DNA of 64,000 bases, taken from Thermohalobaculum sp963822985 (lineage in GTDB: Bacteria > Pseudomonadota > Alphaproteobacteria > Rhodobacterales > Rhodobacteraceae). Shown piece after piece: positions 9,675 to 18,169 of the stretch. The stretch covers positions 1 to 64,000 of the forward strand of contig CAWGJU010000008.1 in assembly GCA_963822985.1 (NCBI GenBank), in the 5' to 3' direction. The position numbers and the translations under genes are program-made. Each line of letters begins with the position of its first letter. The stretch's first letter is position 1. The notes beneath the pieces were generated by a model. It saw only the letters and a list, made by a program, of their open reading frames with translations, made no database searches and had not been told where the DNA came from.

Positions 9675-10067
9675 TCACGGCCACTCCCGGGGCGGCGCGT
9701 CCTCGCTGAGCCACGCCTCGGCCGCTTCGGCCTGGTCCAGGCCGAAGGACCTTGATTTCCAGCCCGGGGATCAGCGCGCCCTCGACCTCTGCGGCGGTCC
9801 GCAGCCAGGCCGATATCGCTCAGCACGGCGCAGCGATCGAACCGCCCGATCAGGGAGAAAAGCTTGGGCAGCCGGTCGAACTCGACCGCCCACGCGCCGA
9901 ATGTCGGCATGGCGAAATCGGTGATCCGATAGAGCATGCGCGCGTGCGTCATCCCCTCGGACTGGGCAATGAGCTGGTCCAGGCCGGCTGCGCATCGCCT
10001 CGGCGTCCAGAGCGCCGCTCAGGTCGATGTCGAGCCGGTCCGGCGCCGGCTTCGTGACTGTCAGCAT
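9675..10067 (-). pseudogene. SpoIIAA-like STAS domain protein, frame-broken
   Basis: This small protein of about 130 residues starts MLTVTKPAPDRLDIDLSGAL at 10067. It continues in other frames as THARMLYRITDFAMPTFGAW, then FDRCAVLSDIGW, and ends EDAPPREWP. This matches the SpoIIAA-like/STAS family, small single-domain proteins with an alpha/beta fold and no clearly assigned function. Three frame breaks (near 10000, 9810 and 9745) divide it. It converges on hutF with an 18-bp gap. No catalytic residues are apparent. Confidence 0.65.
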
Positions 10068-10113
10068 GACGTCCTCCTGTGCCAGAGTGCGGGCGATCTA
10101 CCCCGCTCCATAA

Positions 10114-10136
10114 GGTGGGCGCTCGCACCACCCACC
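10114..10136. repeat. GGTGGGT-type intergenic palindrome, copy 1
   Basis: GGTGGG and CCCACC arms flank a GCTCGCACCAC centre in the gap upstream of the SpoIIAA-like gene and downstream of the nicotinamidase gene. Related GGTGGGT...ACCC elements occur at 32884-32902 and 45839-45861, also between genes. Confidence 0.4.
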
Positions 10137-10171
10137 ATCCGCCCCTCCCTGTCGCCCGCGGGGCCAACCGC

Positions 10172-10777
10172 TCAGCCGACGGCGTCGCTCCTGACGATCT
10201 CGACGCCCGTCGCGCGCATCTCGGCCATCATCCGCCGGAGCGACTCGTCGAGATCGATCGCCCGGCAGGCGTCCTCGACGACGCGCACGCGGAAACCAGC
10301 CCCGCCGCGTCCAGCGCCGAATAGGCGACGCAGAAATCCGTGGCCAGCCCGACCAGCGTCACCGCCCCGATGCCCGCGCTCGCGCAGGTACCCGGCCAGC
10401 CCCGTCGCGGTCTTTCGGTCGTTCTCGTAGAATGCCGAATAGCTGTCGATCGCGACATGATAGCCCTTGCGTATGATCAGCTGCGCCCGGCGCGTGTCGA
10501 GCTCGGGGTGGAACGCGGCGCCCGGGCGTCCCCTGCACGCAATGGTCGGGCCAGAGGACCTGGCGGCCATAGGGCATCTCGGTCGTCGAGAAGGGTTCGG
10601 CCCCGTGAAAGGACGCGAAGGATCGATGGTCGGGCGGATGCCAGTCCTGCGTCAGCACCACGGCGTCGAACCGCCCCTGCAGACGATTGACCAGCGGCAC
10701 GACGGCGTCGCCCTCCGGCACGGCCAGCGCGCCGCCGGGGCAGAAATCGTTCTGCACGTCGGTCACGATCAGCGCAT
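10172..10777 (-). pseudogene. pncA: Nicotinamidase (isochorismatase family), frame-broken
   Basis: Nicotinamidase hydrolyses nicotinamide to nicotinate and ammonia. The N-terminus reads LDALIVTDVQNDFCPGGALAV in the main frame, containing the catalytic Asp. Metal ligands follow in TQDWHPPDH, the catalytic Lys is in IIRKGY, and the nucleophilic Cys is in VGLATDFCVAYSALDAAG. Frame breaks near 10540, 10370 and 10310 separate these parts. The natural start is unclear: an ATG at 10777 is out of frame by one event, while GTG 10766 is in frame but too short. It starts just after the MarR gene on the same strand, consistent with a nicotinamide-to-nicotinate supply step for the neighbouring catabolic genes. 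Confidence 0.82.
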
Positions 10778-10784
10778 CCAGCGA

Positions 10785-11264
10785 TCAGCCCAGTTTCCTC
10801 AACAGCCTGACAAGGTTCGCCCGCTCGGCGGCGGTCAGCGGCGCCAGCGTCTCGACGGTGATCGCGGCCGCGCGCCGGGCCAGATCCGCGAACAGCCGCG
10901 CGCCCTCGGCGGTCAGCCGGACCAGGACGCGGCGGCGGTCGGCGCCGCAGGGCGCGGTGGCGACCAGGCCGCGCGCCTCCAGCCGGTCGGTCACGCCCTT
11001 GATCGTCGCCGCGTCCATCGCCGTCGAGCGGCCGAGCTCGGCCTGGCTGACGGGCCCCAGCTCGAGCGCCTTGGCGATGGCGGCGAACTGGGTCGGCGTC
11101 AGATCCGGGATCGCGCGCGCGAAGATCGCCAGATGGCGCTGCTGCGCCCGCCGCAGCAGGAAGCCGACCTGATCGTCGAGGCGGTACGCGAGCGCCCCGC
11201 CGATGGCGCTCGCCGGGCGCGCCGGCGTCTCGGCGGTCTCGGGCTTCTCGGCGAGTTCGGCCAT
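10785..11264 (-). CDS. MarR family transcriptional regulator
   Basis: A 159-residue winged-helix regulator. The HTH region reads LGPVSQAELGRSTAMDAATI, followed by KGVTDRLEARGLV and the wing ADRRRVLVRLTAEG, which is the classic MarR signature. The start at 11264 (MAELAEK) is chosen over an in-frame upstream start at 11378, because the extra residues overlap the divergent promoter and look non-protein-like. It lies between pncA on the same strand and the divergent molybdenum hydroxylase genes. It is therefore the likely local repressor, probably responding to nicotinate or a hydroxylated product. The ligand is inferred only from neighbours. Confidence 0.88.
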   Translation of the reverse strand: MAELAEKPETAETPARPASAIGGALAYRLDDQVGFLLRRAQQRHLAIFARAIPDLTPTQFAAIAKALELGPVSQAELGRSTAMDAATIKGVTDRLEARGLVATAPCGADRRRVLVRLTAEGARLFADLARRAAAITVETLAPLTAAERANLVRLLRKLG

Positions 11265-11363
11265 CGGCGAGATCCCATTGCACGAGATAAGCTGCTCGGG
11301 GCCACGGCCCTGAATGCATCGTCGAGTTTCCGTCTGGTGGCCCGGCCGGGGCAATGGTAATCC

Positions 11364-11374
11364 TTGGTATACAA
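11364..11374. promoter_or_regulatory. Candidate MarR operator
   Basis: TTGGTATACAA is an inverted repeat (TTG-N5-CAA) in the 182-bp divergent region between the MarR gene and the FAD-subunit gene, about 70 bp upstream of the latter. AT-rich bases are unusual in this GC-rich DNA and TTG/CAA half-sites are common for MarR proteins. It is the best operator candidate in the gap, but no second copy is seen. Confidence 0.3.
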
Positions 11375-11446
11375 ACAATTCCGGCGGTGCTGGTCAAGAC
11401 GCCGGAGGTTCCTGCCAGAGGTTCCAGGTGCCGGACGGGGCGAGCG

Positions 11447-12280
11447 ATGGTTTACGCGCGACCGACGGGGCTCGACGAGGCGCTGCGGCTGATGGCCACG
11501 CGGCCATGGACGGTGCTGGCCGGCGGCACGGACCTCTACCCGGCAACGGCGGCGCAGCAGCTTTCCGGCGACGTTCTCGACATCGGCGGGCTCGACCCGC
11601 TCCGCGGCATCGCAGAGACGCCGACGCATTGGTGGATCGGCGGCCGAACCACCTGGACCGACCTGCTGCGCGCCCCGCTGCCGCCGGCCTTCGAGGCGCT
11701 GAAGCTCGCCGCGCGCGAGGTCGGCTCGGTACAGATCCAGAACGCCGGCACAGTGGCGGGCAATCTCTGCAACGCCTCGCCCGCGGCCGATGGCGTGCCG
11801 CCGCTCATGGTCCTCGACGCCGAGGTCGAACTCGCCTCGGCCTCCGGCCGGCGTATCGTCGCCCTGCCCGACTTCCTGACCGGGCCGCGCCGGACCGCCC
11901 GCCGGGCGGACGAGCTGGTCGCCGCCGTGCTGGTGCCCAAAGGTGCCGCCGCGGGCCGGTCCACATTTCTGAAGCTAGGCGCGCGCAAGCACCTCGTGAT
12001 CTCCATAGCCATGGTCGCGGTCCGGCTCGCCACCGAGGCCGGCCGTGTGGCGCAAGCCGCAGTCGCGGTCGGCGCCTGCTCGGCCGCGGCGCAGCGGATC
12101 GGCAGCGTCGAGCGAGCGCTGGTCGGGCAGCCCGCCGACGCCGGCGTGGCCAGGCTCGTGCTGGACGAAGCGGTCGCGACCCATCTCTCCCCCATCGATG
12201 ATGTGCGCGGCTCTGGCGCCTACCGCTCGCGGGCCGCCGCCGAGCTCATTCGCCGCGCGCTGGCGCGGCTCGTCGCATGA
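11447..12280 (+). CDS. Molybdenum hydroxylase FAD-binding subunit (CoxM/XdhB-like)
   Basis: This 277-residue protein carries electrons from the 2Fe-2S centres to FAD in xanthine-dehydrogenase-family hydroxylases. It shows the FAD-binding motifs VLAGGTDLYPATAA near the N-terminus and QIQNAGTVAGNLCNASPAAD in the middle, then the CO dehydrogenase flavoprotein C-terminal region with FLKLGARKHLVISIA. The start at 11447 (MVYARPTGL) follows a GGGGCGAG site and matches the family N-terminus; the longer in-frame extension upstream looks spurious. The frame is intact. The partner subunit begins 88 bp downstream. Confidence 0.9.
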   Translation: MVYARPTGLDEALRLMATRPWTVLAGGTDLYPATAAQQLSGDVLDIGGLDPLRGIAETPTHWWIGGRTTWTDLLRAPLPPAFEALKLAAREVGSVQIQNAGTVAGNLCNASPAADGVPPLMVLDAEVELASASGRRIVALPDFLTGPRRTARRADELVAAVLVPKGAAAGRSTFLKLGARKHLVISIAMVAVRLATEAGRVAQAAVAVGACSAAAQRIGSVERALVGQPADAGVARLVLDEAVATHLSPIDDVRGSGAYRSRAAAELIRRALARLVA

Positions 12281-12368
12281 GCCCGGCTTCCGGACTCGGC
12301 GTCGGCGCTGGTTCGGGGCCCACCCCGGCCGGCGCCGCTGCCGCTCGCGCAATGCCGGCCGCGACCGC

Positions 12369-15095
12369 ATGAGCTTCGACGCGCCAGCCCCCCGTCTGAC
12401 CGTCAACGGCACGCCTGCATGGCTGCGCGTCGAGCCGACCCGGCGCCTCTCCGACGCGTTGCGCGAGGTGCTGGGCCTCGCCGGCACCAAGGTCGGCTGC
12501 GATGCGGGCGACTGCGGCGCCTGCACGGTGCTGCTCGACGGCGCTCCCGTCTGCGCCTGCCTCACGCCTGCCGCCGCCGCGATCGGCCGCGAGGTCACGA
12601 CCGTCGAGGGCTTGGCGGCCGGTCCCGCGGGCGCGGAGCTCGACCGCCTGCAGCGTGCCTTCCTGCGGCACGGCGCCGCCCAATGCGGCATCTGCACGCC
12701 GGGAATGCTGATGGCCGCCACAGCGCTCCTCGCCCGCACCCCGCTCCCGACGCGGCCCGAGGCCGAGGCCGCGCTGGGCGGCGTGCTCTGCCGCTGCACC
12801 GGCTATGCCAAGATCCTCGACGCCGTCTGCGACGCATGGCGCGAGCCGCCGCCGCCCGCCGAGATCGCGCCGGGCCGCGCCGTCGGCGCCTCGCCCGAGC
12901 GCCTCGACGGGCCGCCCAAGGTGCGCGGCACCGACCGCTTCGGCGCCGACCTCTGGCCCGATCCGCAGTCGGGCGGCTGGCTCGCCGTCCGCGCCGTCCG
13001 CTCGCCGCACCCCCACGCCCGCTTCGCCTTCGGCGATCTCGCCGCCTGGGCGCGGGCGCATGGCGTCCACGTCTTCACCGCCGCCGACATCCCCGGCCGC
13101 AACCGCTTCGGCGTCATCCCGGATTTCGCCGACCAGCCGGCGCTGGCCGAGGGCCGGGCGCGCTTCCGCGGCGAGGCCGTAGCGCTCGTCGCCGGCGAGC
13201 CCGAGCGGCTTGCTGCGCTCGATCTGGCCAGCTTCCCCGCCCGGTGGCAGCCGCTGCCCCATCTCCTCGACCCGGCCGAGGCCGAGGCCCCCGGCGCGCC
13301 GCTCGTCCATCCGGATCGCCCCGGCAACCTGCTGACGGGCGGCCTCGTGCGCCAGGGCGACGCCGCCGCCGCGCTGGCCGGGGCCGCCCACATCGCCGAG
13401 GCCGCGGTCGCCACCGCCCATGTCGAGCACGCCTATATCGAGCCCGAGGCGGGCATCGCCTGGATGGATGGCGACATCCTCACCATCCACGCCTGCACCC
13501 AGTCCCCGGCCATGGACCGGGTCGAGACGGCGGCCATCCTGGGCCTGCCGCCAGAGCCGGGTCCGCATCCTGCCCGCGGCCACGGGCGGCGGCTTCGGCG
13601 CGAAGCTCGACCTGTCGGTGCAGCCGCTCATCGGCCTTGTCGCGCTCCGCACCGGCCGTCCGGCGCGCATGGTCTTTTCGCGCGCCGAGTCGATGCAGTC
13701 GACGACCAAGCGCCACCCGGCGCGCCTGCGCGCGCGCGCCGGCTGCGACGCCGAGGGCCGCCTTACCGCCCTCGACTTCGCCGCCACCTTCGACACCGGC
13801 GCCTACGCCTCCTGGGGGCCGACGGTGGCGAATCGCGTGCCCGTGCACGCCTCCGGCCCCTACCGTGTCCCGCACTACCGGGCGCAGGCGCGCGCCGTCC
13901 ACACGCATGGGCCGGTCTCGGGCGCCTTCCGCGGCTTCGGCGTGCCGCAGTCGGCGATCCTGACCGAAAGGCTGATGGACGACCTTGCCGAGGCCGCGGG
14001 GGTCGACCGGCTCGAGATCCGGCTCCTGAACGCGTTCCGCGACGGCGACGTCACCGCAACCGGCCAGCGGCTCGCCACGGTCGGAATGGCCGACTGCCTC
14101 GAGGCACTGCGCCCGCACTGGCGCGCGGCGCTCGCCCGAAGCCGTCCGGGGCATGGCGTCGGCATCGGCCTGCTGCTGGTACGGCTGCGGCAACACGGGC
14201 CTGCCGAATCCGTCGACCATCCGCGCCGGCATCACGCGCCGAGGGGCATGTGGTCCTCCACCAGGGCGCCCAGGACATGGGCCAGGGCGCCAACACGGTG
14301 ATCGCCCAGATCTTCGCCGACGCCGCCGGCCTGCCGCTCGGCTCGATCCGCCTTGTCGGCCCCGACACCGCGCGCACGCCCGACGCCGGCAAGTCGTCGG
14401 CCTCGCGCCAGACCTATGTCTCGGGCAACGCGGCCTGGCGCACCGGCCGGGCGCTCAGGGCGGCGATCCTGCGCCATGCCAATGCCGGCGAGGACGCCTG
14501 CGTCCTCCCGGGCCCCGGCCGGCTCGACGTCGGCCAGCGCAGCATCGACCTCGCCACCCTCGCCCCGGACGCGCAAGGCTACGTCTTCGCCGCTCAGGAG
14601 AGCTACGACCCGCCGACCACGCCCCTCGGCGCCGACGGCCAGGGCATTCCCTATGCCGTCTATGGCTGGGGCGCGCAGATGGCGGAGCTGGAGGTCGACC
14701 GGGCGCTCGGCACGGTGCGTCTGCTGAAGATCACCGCCGCGCACGATGTCGGCCGCTGCATCAACCCGGTCCTCGCCACCGGCCAGATCGAGGGCGGCAT
14801 CGCGCAAGGCATCGGCATGGCGCTGATGGAGGAATACGTCCCCGGCCGCACCGAGAACCTGCACGATTACCTGATCCCCACCACCGGCGACGTGCCGCCG
14901 ATCGAGACCATCCTGATCGAGAGACCCGACCCCGAGGGCCCGTTCGGCGCCCGCGGCCTGGGCGAGCACGCGCTGATCCCCACCGCCCCCGCCATCCTCT
15001 CGGCCATCCGCCACGCCACCGGCGCCCGGATCACCCGCCTCCCCGCCCTGCCTCACCGCATCGTCGAGGCGATGGCCGCTGCGCAGAGATCGTGA
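12369..15095 (+). pseudogene. Fused 2Fe-2S / molybdopterin hydroxylase subunit, frame-broken
   Basis: About 908 residues combine two normally separate subunits. Residues 1-160 form the two 2Fe-2S domains, with CDAGDCGACTVLLDGAPVC, QCGICTPGM and LCRCTGY. From about residue 180 onward the molybdopterin-binding domain follows, including PAATGGGFGAKLDLSVQP, SGAFRGFGVPQ, LHQGAQDMGQG and the late GPFGARGLGEH, which supplies the catalytic glutamate region. Frame breaks near 13557, 14168 and 14243 move the middle third into other frames; no stop arises by chance in the outer frame. With the FAD subunit this should hydroxylate an N-heteroaromatic ring using water. Nicotinate is the favoured substrate given the nicotinamidase and 6-hydroxynicotinate-reductase-like neighbours, but this is inference. 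Confidence 0.82.
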
Positions 15096-15119
15096 CAGCG
15101 TCGTCGGTCGCGGCCGCGA

Positions 15120-16552
15120 CTAGCGGTAGACCATGTCGATGCTGTCGAACGCGCCGTGCGCGTGGTCCTCGCGGAAGCAGGCGTGGTCCGCCTTCAGCCG
15201 GTCGGCGGCCTCTTCGGCGAAGCGCACGATGTCGGCGATGAACAGCGTCGCGCGGGCTCGCGGCCGCGACGATCGAGGGCTCGACGTCGTAATCGATCTG
15301 GCCCGAGATCGTCCGACAGCGCATGCGCCTGCGCCAGCGCCGCGCCGCAGACGCGGGCGTACTCCTTCCAGGTCGTTGTAGCTCAGCTCGTCCAGGTCGA
15401 TGTCGTCGCGGAACGGCGCCCGCTCGCGGCTCATGAAGCTCTCGCCGTCGATCTCGACCGCGCCGTAGAAGATGTCGCCATGCGCGAGCTGCACCGTCTG
15501 GCCGTGCAGCGATGCGGTCGGCCTTGGCGCCGGCATGGAAGTCCGACGGCGGCGTCAGCCCCTCGAGCGCCGAGCGCCGCGCGCGCTTGAACTCGATGAT
15601 CAGGTCGTCGGTCGCGTCCTTCGACGGCCCCTCGATCAGCACGTAGTAGCGCGGCAGGCCCAGCGAGGCCGTGCCCTGGCCATGGCGCACGCAGACGTCC
15701 TTGACCTTCAGCTCGCCGGCGCGCTCCGGCGTCTCGAAGCCCTTCGGCCTGGCGAGGTCGTCGATCGCCTTCTGGAATTTCGCGATCTCGCTCGAGATCG
15801 GCTGCAGCTCGTCGTTGGCGCGAAAGCCGCGGCCCGAGGGCTTCAGGTAGTCGTCCCACAGCCAGTCCCGGCGCTCCTCCCAGGCCTCCTCGAACAGGCG
15901 CCGGATCACCTTCGGCGAATTGTCCATGCGGTAGTCGTCGTTCTTTTCGGTGGCGTGCTCGGCGTAGTCCTGCATCGCGTCGAGATAGCCCTCGACGAAC
16001 CTGACGACGATCTTGCGCCGCTTCTTGCGCTTCAGCCCGGCCGTCCTCGCGCGCGGCGATCCAGAAGCCGACCGCGCCCGCGCTTGATGTCCCAGGTGAA
16101 GGGGGCGTAGATCGTCTCGTCGAAATCGTTGACGCCGAAGATCGGCGCGCCGTTCCTGTCGGGCATGACGCCGAAATTCTCCGGATGCACGTCGCCCAGC
16201 GCCATCACCGAGGGCATGTGCGCGTCCTGGCCGACCATGTCGCGATAGAACAGCAGCGCCGTGCCGCGAAAGAACTTGAAGAAATCGCCGGCCAGCGTCG
16301 TCGAACTTCTGCTGTGCGCCGTGCGCGCGCTGCTCGATCCGGCTGGCGTGGTCCTCGCGCAGCGTCGAGCGGACGTGCTCGCGCCGCGCCTGGCCGGTGA
16401 GCAGCACCGGCGGGCACGACCTGCTCGCCCGCCGCGAGGCGATGTGCGAGCGCGCGGTATGCCTCGACACTGCCCTCGGCCTTCCTCGCGACCTTTATGT
16501 CCGAGGCTTGGCGTCCGCTCTTCTTCCTGCCCGTCTTGCCCGTCTTGGCCAT
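15120..16552 (-). pseudogene. DUF2252 domain protein, frame-broken
   Basis: The product of about 477 residues matches the DUF2252 family, which has an aminoglycoside-phosphotransferase/kinase-like fold. Start MAKTGKTGRKKSGRQ at 16552 gives a Lys-rich N-terminus. Further stretches are VEAYRALAHRLAAGEQVVP, VMALGDVHPENFGVM, FGVNDFDETIYAPFTWDIKR, DYLKPSGRGFRAND and RHGQGTASLGLPRYYVLIEG. The GDVHPENFG and NDFDE motifs resemble kinase catalytic and metal-binding loops. Several frame breaks (near 16400, 16290, 16060, 15510, 15370, 15310 and 15270) split it. The physiological role is unknown. It is antisense to its neighbours and is probably unrelated to them. Confidence 0.75.
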
Positions 16553-16696
16553 CGGCACTCCTCTCGGCAATGCGGGACGAACGTAGCGGCTGGTGCGCCG
16601 TTCCCCTGCCCTCTCCCTCCCGCCGCCCCGCAGCTTTCCGCGGGCCTCCTGCGGACGCGATTGAGGGGGAGCAGGCCGGCTGCTAGTCTGGCCTGG

Positions 16697-18169
16697 ATGA
16701 CCCGCGAGCGCCCCGAAAAGATCCGCTGCGATGCCTGCCCTGTGATGTGCTACATCGCCGAGGGCCAGGCCGGTGCTTGCGACCGCTATGCCAACGAGGC
16801 CGGGCGCATCGTCCGCGTCGATCCGCTCACGATCCTCGAGCGCACCGTCGAGAGCGGCGGCGATGTCGTCCGCTTCCTCCAGGGGGAGACGCCCGAGGCC
16901 TGGGACGGCAACCCCGTCCGGGCGCTCCATGATTACGAAACGCGCCGCTTCGTCACCGGGATCGGCGCCGGCACAACCTATCCCGACTACAAGCCCGCGC
17001 CCTTCATCGTCTCGCGCCAGGTGGCGGGCGCCGATCTGGTTACCGTCGTCACCGAGGGCATCTTCTCCTATTGCGGCGTCAAGGTGAAGATCGACACCGA
17101 CCGCCATCTCGGCCCGGAGCAGGCCACCGTCCGCGCCGGTGGCGAGCCCATCGGCCATGTCACCACGGCCGAATACGGCAGCCAGATGCTTTCCCTCGGC
17201 GGCGTGCGCCACCTGACGGCCGAGAAGGCCGAGGGCCGCGTCACCTGCGCCGCCCTCCTCGGCTTGTGCAACCGCGAGCCCGTCGAGCTCAGCATCGACG
17301 GCGGCCACGACCTGATCGTCCAGGCCGGCCAGCCGCCGGTGGTGGACGGAGAGCCGGAGAAACGGATGCGCGTCGGCTGCGGCTCGGCCGCCATCGGCAT
17401 GTTCGCCGCGCAATGGCGGGGCCTGGTCGACGAGGTCGTCGTCGTCGACGACCACATCACCGGCGTCGTCTCCGAGCACCAGGCCGGCAAGGTGCTCGGC
17501 TGGCCTGACACCGGCGTCCGCCTACGCGGCCGGCGCTCCACCCCCGGCCGGTATTTCCGCGTCGCCGGCCCGGGTCAGGGCTGGGGCGGCACCGACATCG
17601 AGGATCCGCTGGCGATCCTGGGGCCCTGGAACGCGAAAAAGGGCGCCCGCCCCGGCCTGACGCTGCTTATGGTCTCGACCACCGGCGAGCAGTTCGCCTT
17701 CTTTGTCCTCGACGACGATCTGGTGCCGCGGCCCGCCGCGCTGCCCGACGCGCTGCGCCGCTCGGTCGAGCTGATCGACCAGAACTGCGAGCCCGCCCTC
17801 TGCTCGGTCCTCTTCATGGGCGGCGCCGGCGGGTCCTTGCGCGCCGGCGTCACGCAGAACCCGGTCGAGCTGACCCGCGCCGTCCATCGGCTCGAGACGC
17901 AGGTCACGGTCGGCGGCGCGCCGGCCTATGTCTGGCCGGGCGGCGGCATCACGCTGATGGTCGACGTCGCCCGCGCGCCTGCGCGCGCCTTCGGCTATGT
18001 GCCGACCCCTGCGCTCGTCGCGCCCATCGAGTTCACCATGCGCCGCGAGACCTACCGCGCCCTCGGCGGCCATGACGGCAAGGTGCGCACGCTCGACGAC
18101 ATACTCGCCAAGGGCGGCGAGTATGGCAGCGCCACGCTCATCGAAGCCGCCCGCTGCAAGACGCTTTGA
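16697..18169 (+). CDS. hnr: 6-hydroxynicotinate reductase-like flavo-iron-sulfur protein
   Basis: This intact 490-residue protein begins RPEKIRCDACPVMCYIAEG and continues GACDRYANEAGRIVRVDPL. The CxxCxxxC plus GxC pattern suggests an iron-sulfur site. It resembles the proteins annotated as 6-hydroxynicotinate reductase, which reduce 6-hydroxynicotinate to 1,4,5,6-tetrahydro-6-oxonicotinate using reduced ferredoxin. Other marks are FVTGIGAGTTYPDYKPAPF, EGIFSYCGVKVKID, GCGSAAIGMFA and FMGGAGGSLRAGVTQNP. The gene is followed by UPF0280 with a TTGA overlap at 18166, so the two are translationally coupled. The family assignment is from memory of sequence pattern and the substrate is inferred from context. 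Confidence 0.72.
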   Translation: MTRERPEKIRCDACPVMCYIAEGQAGACDRYANEAGRIVRVDPLTILERTVESGGDVVRFLQGETPEAWDGNPVRALHDYETRRFVTGIGAGTTYPDYKPAPFIVSRQVAGADLVTVVTEGIFSYCGVKVKIDTDRHLGPEQATVRAGGEPIGHVTTAEYGSQMLSLGGVRHLTAEKAEGRVTCAALLGLCNREPVELSIDGGHDLIVQAGQPPVVDGEPEKRMRVGCGSAAIGMFAAQWRGLVDEVVVVDDHITGVVSEHQAGKVLGWPDTGVRLRGRRSTPGRYFRVAGPGQGWGGTDIEDPLAILGPWNAKKGARPGLTLLMVSTTGEQFAFFVLDDDLVPRPAALPDALRRSVELIDQNCEPALCSVLFMGGAGGSLRAGVTQNPVELTRAVHRLETQVTVGGAPAYVWPGGGITLMVDVARAPARAFGYVPTPALVAPIEFTMRRETYRALGGHDGKVRTLDDILAKGGEYGSATLIEAARCKTL

